Notes under the pieces: generated by a model
Databases searched by the model: none
The model's input: the letters and a program-made list of their open reading frames with translations, nothing else
What the model was told of the DNA's origin: nothing
Position numbers and translations under genes: made by a program
In this document: positions 1-7,999 of the stretch, one piece after another
How the letters are laid out: every line of letters begins with the position of its first letter
Numbering within the stretch: position 1 is the first letter of the stretch
DNA from: Candidatus Cloacimonadota bacterium
GTDB lineage: Bacteria; Hydrothermota; E44-bin80
DNA length: 39,500 nt
Reading direction: 5' to 3'
NCBI GenBank assembly: GCA_004375965.1
Contig: SOIS01000074.1
Coordinates: 1 to 39,500 of the forward strand

Positions 1-924
1 TTATTAGGTCCCTATTTCTATTTGTTACCAGCGTTGGTAATAATAATTATTTTCAGATTTTTTCCGATGCTGTATGCTTTCAGGGTGAGTTTTTATAAAT
101 GGGGAATGGGTGGTGCTGAAAAATTTCTTGCATTCAAAAACTATATCACTATCCTCAAGGACAGCAATTTCTGGCAGGCTTTCGGTAATACAATCTATTT
201 TTCTCTTGGAGTTGTTCCGACTTCTCTTTTCCTTTCGCTTTTTATAGCGATACTTCTGCATCAAAAGATCAAAGGCGGAAGGTTCTTCAGGACTATTTAT
301 TTTCTCCCTGTTATCACATCAATTATAGCAGTATCAATGGTCTGGAAGTGGATATACCATCCTCAGGTAGGTCTTTCAAATAACATACTCCGTCTATTTG
401 GAATTAAAGGATTTAATTGGCTTTCTGAATGGAGAGGAATTTTCCAGATGTTTTTTTCCTCACTGAGCATGCATGCGCCGATAAAGGGTCCTAGCCTTGC
501 TCTCTGTTCACTTATTATAGTAAGTGTCTGGAAAGGACTTGGTTATAATATTGTCCTTTTCTTAGCAGGACTCGAGAATATACCCAAGCAGTACTATGAG
601 GCTGCAAAGGTGGATGGTGCAACTCGGTGGCATGTCTTTCGTTACATTACCTGGCCTCTACTTTCACCCACCACATTCTATGTTCTTATAATAACAAGCA
701 TTGTTTCATTCCAGATGTTTGCCTATGTCTGGATGATGACAGGTCCACCTGCAGGTGGACCTCTTGGTACCACAAATGTGCTTGTATATTACCTCTATGA
801 CCACTCATTTAATTTTTCCCAGTATGGATATGGAACCGCTGCTGCATTTATTCTGTTCATTATTATTCTGACGTTTACCCTCATACAGAGGAAATTTGTA
901 GAGAGAAGGGTGTTCTATGGCTAA
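1..924 (+). CDS. Sugar ABC transporter permease, MalF/UgpA type (5' partial)
   Basis: Inner-membrane permease of a carbohydrate ABC importer (MalF/UgpA branch). The reading frame is open from base 1 and reads LLGPYFYLLPALV before the first possible start (TTG at 22). That is normal MalF-type sequence ahead of the first membrane helix, so the true start lies left of the window. About six hydrophobic helices are visible. The cytoplasmic EAA loop, which docks on the ATPase, is seen as EAAKVDGATRWHVFRYITWP. The 3' end overlaps the next permease gene by 8 bases, implying coupled translation. The substrate cannot be told from sequence. A matching binding protein lies at the far right edge of the window. 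Confidence 0.93.
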   Translation, partial: LLGPYFYLLPALVIIIIFRFFPMLYAFRVSFYKWGMGGAEKFLAFKNYITILKDSNFWQAFGNTIYFSLGVVPTSLFLSLFIAILLHQKIKGGRFFRTIYFLPVITSIIAVSMVWKWIYHPQVGLSNNILRLFGIKGFNWLSEWRGIFQMFFSSLSMHAPIKGPSLALCSLIIVSVWKGLGYNIVLFLAGLENIPKQYYEAAKVDGATRWHVFRYITWPLLSPTTFYVLIITSIVSFQMFAYVWMMTGPPAGGPLGTTNVLVYYLYDHSFNFSQYGYGTAAAFILFIIILTFTLIQRKFVERRVFYG

Positions 925-1741
925 GAAAACAACAGGTAAGATTATAATAATTTTACTTCTCTCTCTTATGGGCATCACCATGGTTCTTCCCTTCTACTGG
1001 ATGATAATCACATCCTTAAAGACCCCCCTTGAAGCGATTCAGTTCCCTCCTACATGGTTTCCACACCATTTACGCTTTCGTAATTATATTGAAGCATGGA
1101 AGCAGGTTCCCTTTCCAAGATACTTCCTGAACACTATTATCATAACTGTAGCAACCCTCGCTGGTGTTCTTATCACTTCTTCTCTTGCAGCATACTCCTT
1201 TGCAAGTATGCAATACAGAGGAAGGAACTTTATTTTTCTCAGTTTTCTTGCAATGATGATGATACCCCTTCCAGTTTACATAGTTCCTGGCTATTTAATA
1301 CTGATAAAATTCCACTGGGTAGATACATACCTTGCTCTAACAGTACCCTGGCTCGCTAATGTCTTTTCAATCTTTCTCTTAAGACAACATTTTCGGACGA
1401 TTCCAAAAGACCTGTACGATGCAGCAGTTATGGATGGATGCAGTAGATTTGGATTCTTATTAAAAGTTGTGATTCCCCTCTCAAAAGCTGCACTTATTAC
1501 TGTGTCTATCTTTTCTATAATAGGTAGCTGGAATGCTTTTATCTGGCCACTTGTTGTTACCTCTAAGGACGCATTAAGACCTATTCAGGTTGGGCTTGCA
1601 TACTTTGTGCAGGAGCAGAGCACAAATTATACATTACTTACTGCTGCAACAACATTTACTGTTGCTCCCATTGTTCTGCTTTTCTTTATCCTGGAGAAGA
1701 GGATTATTGCAAGTTTTGCAAGAAGTGGGTTAAAGGGATAG
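917..1741 (+). CDS. Sugar ABC transporter permease, MalG/UgpE type
   Basis: Second permease of the carbohydrate importer, 274 residues, the normal size for MalG/UgpE. It has an N-terminal helix after a short basic segment, then about five more hydrophobic helices. The EAA loop appears as DAAVMDGCSRFGFLLKVVIP, and the C-terminus is short and basic (FARSGLKG). The ATG lies inside the last codons of the upstream permease, so the two are translationally coupled. No ATPase gene follows. Such importers often share a MsmK/UgpC-type ATPase encoded elsewhere. The substrate is unknown. Confidence 0.94.
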   Translation: MAKKTTGKIIIILLLSLMGITMVLPFYWMIITSLKTPLEAIQFPPTWFPHHLRFRNYIEAWKQVPFPRYFLNTIIITVATLAGVLITSSLAAYSFASMQYRGRNFIFLSFLAMMMIPLPVYIVPGYLILIKFHWVDTYLALTVPWLANVFSIFLLRQHFRTIPKDLYDAAVMDGCSRFGFLLKVVIPLSKAALITVSIFSIIGSWNAFIWPLVVTSKDALRPIQVGLAYFVQEQSTNYTLLTAATTFTVAPIVLLFFILEKRIIASFARSGLKG

Positions 1742-1825
1742 ATGTCTGATTCAATTATCTCCTGGTACAGTGGCTATAAAAGTAATGAACATCCTCTTTC
1801 GTTCCTATTAAATAATTTCATGTAA
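1742..1825 (+). pseudogene. 27-codon coding remnant after the permease genes
   Basis: An ATG follows the malG-like stop codon directly and opens a 27-codon frame. It contains ISWYSGYKSNEHPLSFLLNN. The pattern of Trp, GYK, Glu-x-Pro and Phe resembles the start of small uncharacterised proteins with a 'YK..E.P..F' core, but I cannot name the family with certainty. The frame stops abruptly and the following bases look non-coding, so I read it as a decayed gene. A chance frame is also possible. Confidence 0.3.
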
Positions 1826-1991
1826 TCTCTTAAAATTCCTGTTGATATAAAAATAATTTAGTTCTGCGTTCACATTTTTAATATGTGAGGTTTTAACTTC
1901 ATTCTATTGATGTTTCAGAGAGACTCAAAAAAAAACCTTGACATTTCGTTAAATTTTGATTAATTTAGTGATATAAAAATTAGGAGGAAGC
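1826..1991. other. Intergenic region upstream of the PorV-like gene
   Basis: No gene seen. It holds a 6-base-arm palindrome, TCACAT at 1870-1875 facing ATGTGA at 1883-1888. The promoter described at 1938-1966 and a strong ribosome binding site (AGGAGG, 1982-1987) follow. Confidence 0.4.
1938..1966 (+). promoter_or_regulatory. Sigma-70-type promoter for the PorV-like/accA operon
   Basis: A perfect -35 box TTGACA (1938-1943) is followed 17 bases later by TAATTT (1961-1966). ATTAAT at 1959-1964 is an alternative -10 with a 15-base spacer. The -10 is weak, so the promoter rests mainly on the -35 and its position 50 bases before the gene. Confidence 0.5.
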
Positions 1992-2933
1992 TTGAAAAAA
2001 TATATTGTCTTTATTCCGTTAATCATTTTTCTTTTTTCTGGAAAGGTAACAGGTGATTGGACAGATAATATTAGTGATTATTTTACCACTACTTCACCAT
2101 CTGTAGGAATGAGTTTTCTAAAGATTGGAATGGGTGCAAGGGCAGTTTCACTTGGAGGGGCATATTCGTCCGTTGTCAGGGATCCTACGGCAGTTTACTG
2201 GAATCCAGCGGCTGTTATATACACAGAAGGTATGGATGCAAGCTTCAGTCATTTATCACTTATGGAGGGTATTAACTATGAGTTCATTGCAGTATCAACT
2301 GGAGATAAAAACCAGGGAATAGGAATTGGGATGGGTGGAGTATTTTATGGAGGTATGGAATTAAGGGATGAAAGACCTTCAGAGGAGCCGTTAGGCACTT
2401 TTGACGCATACAGTTTTCTTGTTAAGCTTTCTTATGGTCATAAACTTGGAAGTGATATTGCTGCCGGTGTCTCAATAAGTGGTATCCTTGAAAGGATATA
2501 TGTTTATTCCACCCATACCTATACATTTGATTTTGGAGTGCTCTATTTTCCTCCCATAGTTAAGGCTGTTGTAATTTCATTGAATCTGAACAATATCGGA
2601 CCGAAAGTAACGTATCTTGATGAGTCTTTCAGACTTCCATTAACCACAAAACTTGGTTGTTCGTATAGAACAAGAAAGTGGAAAACCAACCTGACTTTAG
2701 CAACTGAAATTTCAAAATCTATTGATACACCTCTTTCAAGTGCTATGGGTATTGAAGCTGGTTTTTCCTACCTTTGTCTCAGGGTAGGCTACCGTTTTAA
2801 CGAGAAAAATATAGTTAGATGGTCTGGTGGACTGGGCATAAAATACAAATTCCTTTCCATCGATTATTCTATCTCGCCATATCTCAAGGATTTAGGGATA
2901 AAACATTGTGTTTCTTTAAATCTGGACTTCTAA
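1992..2933 (+). CDS. PorV/PorQ-family outer membrane beta-barrel protein
   Basis: 313-residue outer membrane barrel of the PorV/PorQ (UPF0164, FadL-like) family. In Bacteroidetes PorV is the shuttle that carries cargo of the type IX secretion system; other members have no assigned role. An N-terminal signal peptide (MKKYIVFIPLIIFLFSG) is followed by the family signature FLKIGMGARAVSLGGAYSS, then DPTAVYWNPAA, then alternating beta-strands ending in an aromatic residue (LNLDF). The start is TTG at 1992, four bases after AGGAGG. It heads a run with accA and a DUF4388 gene. Its T9SS role is inferred from family and from the CTD-bearing protein at 30177. Confidence 0.85.
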   Translation: MKKYIVFIPLIIFLFSGKVTGDWTDNISDYFTTTSPSVGMSFLKIGMGARAVSLGGAYSSVVRDPTAVYWNPAAVIYTEGMDASFSHLSLMEGINYEFIAVSTGDKNQGIGIGMGGVFYGGMELRDERPSEEPLGTFDAYSFLVKLSYGHKLGSDIAAGVSISGILERIYVYSTHTYTFDFGVLYFPPIVKAVVISLNLNNIGPKVTYLDESFRLPLTTKLGCSYRTRKWKTNLTLATEISKSIDTPLSSAMGIEAGFSYLCLRVGYRFNEKNIVRWSGGLGIKYKFLSIDYSISPYLKDLGIKHCVSLNLDF

Positions 2934-2994
2934 GCTTCGCCACACTCTGATATAAATGGGGATAAGAACCGAAATAGGATAAAAAGGAGGATTT

Positions 2995-3954
2995 TTGCTT
3001 GGTTTTGTTTTAGATTTTGAAAGGCCTATTGTCGAACTTGAAAAAAAGATAGAAGAATTAAAAATGCTTGCAGACTCAGAGCATCTTGAGGTGAAGGATG
3101 AGATTCAAAGATTGGAGAAAAAGGCTAATCATTTAAGGAAAAATATATACTCACGACTGAACAGGTGGCAGAGGGTACGACTTGCCCGACATCCTGATAG
3201 GCCATATCTACTCGATTACATCAAATATTTTATAACCGATTTTATTGAACTTCATGGGGATAGACTTTTTGCTGATGATCCATCAATAGTTGCTGGGATA
3301 GGGAAGTTTCGTGACAGATCAATCGTTATCATAGGTCATCAGAAAGGAAGGACAACAAAAGAAAAGATAAGAAGAAATTTTGGAATGCCACATCCTGAGG
3401 GATACAGGAAGGCTTTAAGAATAATGAAAATGGGTGCAAAGTTTGGAATTCCAATAGTAACCTTTGTTGATACATCTGGTGCGTATCCTGGAATAGGTGC
3501 AGAAGAAAGGGGTCAGGCAGAAGCAATTGCAAGAAATATAAAAGAAATTGCCACCTTGCCTGTTCCTATTCTTACTATTATCACAGGAGAAGGAGGTAGC
3601 GGGGGAGCCTTAGCAATTGCCATAGCAGACAGGATTCTCATTATGGAAAATGCAATCTATTCTGTTATTTCTCCTGAAGGCTGCGCTTCAATCCTGTGGA
3701 GAGATGCATCGAAATCTTCAAAAGCAGCCGAAGCACTGAAATTAACAGCAAATGACCTTCTTGACTTAAAGGTTATTGATGGTATCATTTCAGAGCCACT
3801 TGGTGGGGCTCACAGAAATAAGGAAGGTGCAGCAGCACTTATTGCAGAAGAGATAGATAGATTCCTAAAAGAGACCGAAGATTTTGATGCTAATGAATTA
3901 GTCAGAGAACGATTAAACAAATTCTATAAAATGGGAATATTTAATGGTAACTGA
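2995..3954 (+). CDS. accA: Acetyl-CoA carboxylase carboxyltransferase subunit alpha
   Basis: Alpha subunit of the acetyl-CoA carboxylase carboxyltransferase, which moves the carboxyl group from biotin to acetyl-CoA in the first step of fatty acid synthesis. At 319 residues it has the usual AccA length. The N-terminal FERPIVELEKKIEELK helix and the core signatures FGMPHPEGYRKALRIMK, FVDTSGAYPGIGAEERGQ and GEGGSGGALAIAIADRI are all present, as is the ISPEGCASILWRD segment. The start is TTG at 2995, four bases after AGGAGG. AccD is not in this window. Confidence 0.97.
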   Translation: MLGFVLDFERPIVELEKKIEELKMLADSEHLEVKDEIQRLEKKANHLRKNIYSRLNRWQRVRLARHPDRPYLLDYIKYFITDFIELHGDRLFADDPSIVAGIGKFRDRSIVIIGHQKGRTTKEKIRRNFGMPHPEGYRKALRIMKMGAKFGIPIVTFVDTSGAYPGIGAEERGQAEAIARNIKEIATLPVPILTIITGEGGSGGALAIAIADRILIMENAIYSVISPEGCASILWRDASKSSKAAEALKLTANDLLDLKVIDGIISEPLGGAHRNKEGAAALIAEEIDRFLKETEDFDANELVRERLNKFYKMGIFNGN

Positions 3955-4018
3955 AATGTATCCTCTATTTGAGTAATTAATCTTGGTTAATATACAGGAA
4001 TAAGAAAAGGAGGTATTA

Positions 4019-4645
4019 TTGGCTCTTCAAGGGGAATTGGAAGATTTTGAATTAACAGATATATTACAGTTAATCCATCTTTGCAAAAAGAATGGTGCTC
4101 TTGAGATTGAAACTGAAGGGAACAGGGGAGAAATCTATTTTGAAAATGGAAAGGTAATTTATGCAAAAACAATAGATATGGTAAACGAAGATGCAATACA
4201 TTATATACTAAGATGGACAAAAGGTAAATTTATGTTTACTCTTGAAAGGAGAGCACCTGAGAGGAAGATGGATGTACCCATTCAGAATCTAATACTTGAT
4301 GCTGCTAAACAGATAGATGAATGGAAGAGGCTTGAAAAACTCATTCCATCTGTTGAAATGATTGTAGATTTTGTTGAAGATCCAGATGTTAGTACTGAAG
4401 AGATAAACCTTTCACCTGATGAATGGAAGATTTTATCCCTCATAACAGGTGAAAGGTCTATAAGGGAAATTGCACATCTTGCTAAGTTTACAGAGTTTAA
4501 CGCAGCAAAGGTCTTCTATGGTCTTATCTCTTCCGGGCTCGTAAAACTAAAGAAACCTCAGAAAAAAGAAGACGAAAAGAAAGCAGAAGAGAAAAAAGAG
4601 AAAAAAGAAGTAAAGAAAAAAAGGGGACTTTTTAGAAGAGGTTAA
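4019..4645 (+). CDS. DUF4388 (PatA-like N-terminal) domain protein
   Basis: 208-residue cytoplasmic protein. Residues 1-95 form a DUF4388 domain (MALQGELEDFELTDILQLI, then GEIYFENGKVIYAKT), common in gliding and signalling proteins of myxobacteria, cyanobacteria and candidate phyla. Residues 125-180 resemble a winged-helix module (LSPDEWKILSLITGERSIRE). The last 25 residues are almost only Lys, Glu and Arg. The start is TTG at 4019 behind AAAGGAGG. The exact function is unknown. It ends 8 bases before the stop codon of the convergent gene, with no visible terminator. Confidence 0.85.
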   Translation: MALQGELEDFELTDILQLIHLCKKNGALEIETEGNRGEIYFENGKVIYAKTIDMVNEDAIHYILRWTKGKFMFTLERRAPERKMDVPIQNLILDAAKQIDEWKRLEKLIPSVEMIVDFVEDPDVSTEEINLSPDEWKILSLITGERSIREIAHLAKFTEFNAAKVFYGLISSGLVKLKKPQKKEDEKKAEEKKEKKEVKKKRGLFRRG

Positions 4646-4653
4646 TATAGTCC

Positions 4654-5190
4654 TTATCTAACGTAATCATACCAGCGAATAATTCTCCATAGTTTATCAT
4701 TACATTTTTTTACCCAGAAATGAACCGTTCCTTCTATGATTTCACCCTCTATTACAGGTGGTTCAAAATTGTAGGACCTTACAATAACAATCAGGGTATC
4801 ACCGTAACTCTGTTCATAACCGCCACTAAATATAGGTATTAACACAATATTCTTTTCCTCCATACTCTCAAAAATGGATTTTGTTGATAAGTATTCTTCT
4901 GTGAAACCCCAGGAATAATTTGTGATACCAAGTTGTTCAAGATATTCTTCAAGTCCTTCATCCTTGGGATCAAAAATGAAAACAAAATTTGTCGAGTCAA
5001 ATGTAGACTTGTAAAGGTCGATATCCCTATTTTGATAAGATAAAACAATTCTGTTAAGAACATTCAATGGGTCTTTTAGTGATATTGGATTCATCTCATG
5101 AACCTTGCCTTCCTGTGGCGCAAAAGGGTTCCAGCAGTTTGTGTAAAGGGTTAAAAATATAAGAGAAAAGAAAATAATTTTAACTTTCAT
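4654..5190 (-). CDS. Secreted NPFAP-type protein of unknown function, probable lipoprotein
   Basis: 178 residues. A hydrophobic leader ends in LTLYTNC (Cys19), so it may be lipidated, though TN at -2/-1 is not a classical lipobox. The next residues, WNPFAP, recall a family of secreted proteins in Fibrobacter/WOR-3-type bacteria whose N-terminus reads CxNPFAP. The remainder (VLNRIVLSYQNRDIDLYKST, FVFIFDP, ending VKKCNDKLWRIIRWYDYV) has the look of an NTF2-like fold. That fold call is inference. It is the last gene of the nadK-recN run, 10 bases after recN. Confidence 0.7.
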   Translation of the reverse strand: MKVKIIFFSLIFLTLYTNCWNPFAPQEGKVHEMNPISLKDPLNVLNRIVLSYQNRDIDLYKSTFDSTNFVFIFDPKDEGLEEYLEQLGITNYSWGFTEEYLSTKSIFESMEEKNIVLIPIFSGGYEQSYGDTLIVIVRSYNFEPPVIEGEIIEGTVHFWVKKCNDKLWRIIRWYDYVR

Positions 5191-5200
5191 CTGTTGATTT

Positions 5201-6901
5201 TTATGTTTTTTTTAGTATGGTTCGTGCATGTTCTAAGGCTGTTTTAGTAAGTTTTTCACCACTTATTAGTCTTGCAATTTCCTCTATTCTTTCTTCTTCT
5301 TCGAGCACATTTGCGTAGGTATATGTCCTTCCATCTTTTTCCTTTTTCTCTACCTTTATGTGATGAACCCCTTTTGATGCAATTTGATGAAGGTGCGTAA
5401 GGGTAATTACCTGTCTCTCCTTGCTGATTTTCTTCATCTTATCACCGACTTCTTCTGCAACCGCTCCTCCTATTCCAACATCTGCTTCGTCAAAGATCAT
5501 GCAAAAAATTTCATCAAGCGAAGCAAGTATAGATTTCAAGGCAAGCATTATCCTCGAAAGCTCACCACCTGACACCACCTTTTTCAGTTGCATACATGGC
5601 TCACCAGGATTCGTGGAGATCAGAAATGCTACCTGGTCAATTCCTTTCTCCTTTATGCTATATTTTTTTCCGTCGGGAAAGGATAACCCGTCCTCTTTTT
5701 CAAACCTTTTTGCATCAATATAGAATTCACTTGAACCCATACCTAACTCTTTTAGCTCTCTATTTACCCTTTCCTCAAGTTCCTTTTTTCTTTTCATCCT
5801 TTCCTCAGAGAGAGAATATGAGGAAGTACTGAGTTTCTCTTCTATCTCTTTGATTTCGTTTTCAATCTCCTCTGTCTTTATTTCCACATCCTCAAGTTCC
5901 TTCAACTCTTTTTGCCTTGCATTCCTGTATTCATTTATTTCATTAATGGTACTGACGTATTTCATCTTCAACCTGTTTATCAAGTCGAGTCTTTTTGTAA
6001 CTATCTCTAATTCATCAGGGTCGAATTCCATCTTGTTAAGATATGAAGAGAAAATCTGAGAAATCTCTTCTACTCCGAAAAGAGCATTATCCAGTTGCAC
6101 TTTCCCCTTCTCAAGGCTTTGATCGATATCACAGAGGGGTTCTATATGTGCCTTTATCTTATTAAGTATCTCAAAAACTGAACCTTCCCTTTCGTACAGC
6201 ATCTCGAATGAATCTTTTACCGTCTGGATGAGTTTCTCAGCATTCTCAAGGATGTGCTGTCTTTTCTCGAGTTCCTCATCTTCCCCAGTTTTCAGTTGCG
6301 CATCATCTATCTCTTGTATCTGAAACCTGTAGAGTTCTTCTTTCTCTTTCAGTTCTTTTATTCTCTTTTTTCTCTCTTCCAATTCTCTTTTCTTTTCCAG
6401 AAAACTGTTAAAGAGCGAACTTACTACTTCTCTTTTTTCCCCTAACCCAAGGAAGTTATCGAGATAGTCTATATGTTTTTCTGTTTTTAATAGATTCTGA
6501 TGCTCATGCTGTCCGTGTATGTCTACAAGTTCATCGCCTACTCTCTTCATAACCTTTAATGTAACAGGCTTATCATTAATAAAGTTTCTACTCCCAACTT
6601 CCTGATTAATCGTTCTTCTTAATATTAAGAGATTATCATCGGCTTCCATTCCAAGGTCAAAAAGTGTTGCTTTTAGTTTTTTGTTCTTCCCTATATCAAA
6701 AACAGCCTCGACACTTGCACTTTTACTCCCTGTTCTTATATCACTTGTGTCTGCCCTCCCACCAAGTACAAGGTTCAATGCTTCAATTATTATCGATTTA
6801 CCTGCACCTGTTTCACCTGTAAGAACATTTAGTTTACCGCTGAATGGGAGCGTAAGATTCTTAATTAAAGCAAAGTTTGCAATGTGAAGTTCACGGAGCA
6901 C
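5201..6901 (-). CDS. recN: DNA repair protein RecN
   Basis: SMC-like ATPase of double-strand break repair, 566 residues, full RecN length. The Walker A motif GETGAGKS is at residues 29-36 of the N-terminal ATPase half. A long Glu/Lys-rich coiled coil follows, then the signature VVSGGELSRIMLALK and Walker B MIFDEADVGIGG near the C-terminus. The start is GTG. Its G is shared with the TAG stop of nadK (TAGTG), and the G8 tract six bases before the start can serve as ribosome binding site. nadK and recN are adjacent in many bacteria. Confidence 0.97.
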   Translation of the reverse strand: MLRELHIANFALIKNLTLPFSGKLNVLTGETGAGKSIIIEALNLVLGGRADTSDIRTGSKSASVEAVFDIGKNKKLKATLFDLGMEADDNLLILRRTINQEVGSRNFINDKPVTLKVMKRVGDELVDIHGQHEHQNLLKTEKHIDYLDNFLGLGEKREVVSSLFNSFLEKKRELEERKKRIKELKEKEELYRFQIQEIDDAQLKTGEDEELEKRQHILENAEKLIQTVKDSFEMLYEREGSVFEILNKIKAHIEPLCDIDQSLEKGKVQLDNALFGVEEISQIFSSYLNKMEFDPDELEIVTKRLDLINRLKMKYVSTINEINEYRNARQKELKELEDVEIKTEEIENEIKEIEEKLSTSSYSLSEERMKRKKELEERVNRELKELGMGSSEFYIDAKRFEKEDGLSFPDGKKYSIKEKGIDQVAFLISTNPGEPCMQLKKVVSGGELSRIMLALKSILASLDEIFCMIFDEADVGIGGAVAEEVGDKMKKISKERQVITLTHLHQIASKGVHHIKVEKKEKDGRTYTYANVLEEEERIEEIARLISGEKLTKTALEHARTILKKT

Positions 6902-7740
6902 TAAATCCCCCCCCAGTTCAATTTTGTTCTGAGGATTTCATAGAAATCCTTTCTGGTTGCCCTGACAAGGTTTATCTGGTAATCTGCCTTTGTGACATTG
7001 AACATAAAATTTTCTTCTGCCTCAATTGTCATCTGTCCATCAACTACAAAAATACCTCTTCCTTTCTTCACTTTAATAGAGATTTCTTCTTCAGAAGAAA
7101 AGACCATGGGTCTTAAACCAAGTGTATGTGGAGAAATTGGGGTGAGGATTTGTGCTGTTACACCGGGGTGAAGTATGGGACCACCAGCAGCAAGAGAATA
7201 TGCTGTAGAACCTGTTGGGGTTGAAACAATTAAGCCATCAGCAGAGAACTCAGCAAGTGGGCATCCATCAACTGCAATTTCGATACCAATAATCCTTCCT
7301 GAATGGCCCATATGGAGCACGAAATCATTGAGTGCAAAAAAGGTTCTTGAATCGGTTAACGTTGCCTTCAAAACAGTTCTCTTTTCAAGTCTGTAATCTC
7401 CATTAATAATTCTTTCTAAGGTTGGGTATAGTTCATCAACTACTATCTCTGTTAGAAATCCAAGACTTCCTAAATTTACCCCGATAAGTGGTATGCCACT
7501 CTCTTTTATGTATCGAGATGCTCTGAGAAGTGTTCCATCTCCGCCCATTGCTATAACGAAATCGGATTTTTCTTTGAGGACCTCAGGCGAAATAAAAAGG
7601 GAGGAATCAATAAAATCTAAATTCTCCTCTTTAACAACAAAGACATTGATATTTTTCTTTTTGAACCACTCTATAGTTTCAGGCAGGAGTTTTTTTGTTA
7701 GCGGCTTCGCTGGATTTACAACAATGCCAATAGATTTCAC
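6901..7740 (-). CDS. nadK: NAD kinase (PpnK)
   Basis: Phosphorylates NAD to NADP in the cytoplasm. The motifs MGGDGT (residues 66-70 for GGDGT), NLGSLGFLTE and DGLIVSTPTGSTAYSLAAGGP are the ATP- and NAD-binding signatures. I choose the GTG at 7740, giving 279 residues beginning VKSIGIVVNP. It has AAAAAGGA six bases upstream and matches the usual NAD kinase N-terminus. An in-frame ATG at 7776 would add 12 residues but lacks a ribosome binding site and lies about three bases from the predicted transcription start. The stop overlaps the recN start. Confidence 0.95.
   Translation of the reverse strand: MKSIGIVVNPAKPLTKKLLPETIEWFKKKNINVFVVKEENLDFIDSSLFISPEVLKEKSDFVIAMGGDGTLLRASRYIKESGIPLIGVNLGSLGFLTEIVVDELYPTLERIINGDYRLEKRTVLKATLTDSRTFFALNDFVLHMGHSGRIIGIEIAVDGCPLAEFSADGLIVSTPTGSTAYSLAAGGPILHPGVTAQILTPISPHTLGLRPMVFSSEEEISIKVKKGRGIFVVDGQMTIEAEENFMFNVTKADYQINLVRATRKDFYEILRTKLNWGGI
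6907..6914 (-). repeat. G8 homopolymer at the nadK-recN junction
   Basis: Eight C on the plus strand (G8 on the coding strand) encode the Gly-Gly near the end of NadK. The tract lies six bases before the recN GTG, so it can double as the Shine-Dalgarno site. Such a run is unusual in this AT-rich sequence and could slip. Confidence 0.7.
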
Positions 7741-7784
7741 AGTAATTCCTTTTTCTTTATTATTTTTTATCTGCATCGTTTATA

Positions 7785-7813
7785 TCTATAACAGATGAAA
7801 GACCAAAAAGCAA
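7785..7813 (-). promoter_or_regulatory. Promoter for nadK-recN
   Basis: TTGCTT (7808-7813) and TATAGA (7785-7790) are 17 bases apart on the minus strand. Transcription would start near 7779, too close to the ATG at 7776 for a ribosome binding site. This supports the GTG start at 7740. Confidence 0.45.
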
Positions 7814-7899
7814 GGAAAATTTTTACATTTCTGCTTGTAACTTGCGAATGTATTGGTAATGGTGGTAATGGGGTCAGGATAAGAAATAAGAAATAGATA

Positions 7900-7928
7900 T
7901 TGACAGATTCATTAGGATATGATAGAAT
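7900..7928 (+). promoter_or_regulatory. Intact promoter in front of the transposase remnant
   Basis: TTGACA (7900-7905) and TAGAAT (7923-7928) with a 17-base spacer, ending six bases before the ATG at 7935. Initiation would fall at or next to the ATG, giving a leaderless or nearly leaderless message. With the gene truncated, the promoter now reads antisense into the GT4 gene. Confidence 0.5.
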
Positions 7929-7934
7929 AACATA

Positions 7935-7994
7935 ATGGCAAGGAAACCGAGGATAGAATACTCAGGAGCATTTTATCACGTTATCACTAAAAGA
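7935..7994 (+). pseudogene. 5' remnant of a REP-associated tyrosine (Y1, IS200-like) transposase
   Basis: The first 20 codons read MARKPRIEYSGAFYHVI, the hallmark N-terminus of RAYT/TnpA_REP transposases, in which the YHV segment opens the Y1 catalytic fold. After about position 7994 the similarity ends and the frame closes at 8027 inside the GT4 gene on the other strand. The HUH motif and catalytic Tyr are absent, so it cannot be active. The break marks a junction between the transposase and the glycosyltransferase segment. Confidence 0.75.
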
Positions 7995-7999
7995 AGAAT

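Noticed and set aside
1870-1888. TCACAT/ATGTGA palindrome as a CRP site
   Set aside because: Arms are in the opposite order to the TGTGA-N6-TCACA consensus and lie far above the promoter; kept only as a palindrome note.
5384-6887. Several plus-strand frames of 60-100 codons opposite recN
   Set aside because: They mirror the recN codons, are rich in Ser/Phe/Leu with no domain, and lack ribosome sites.
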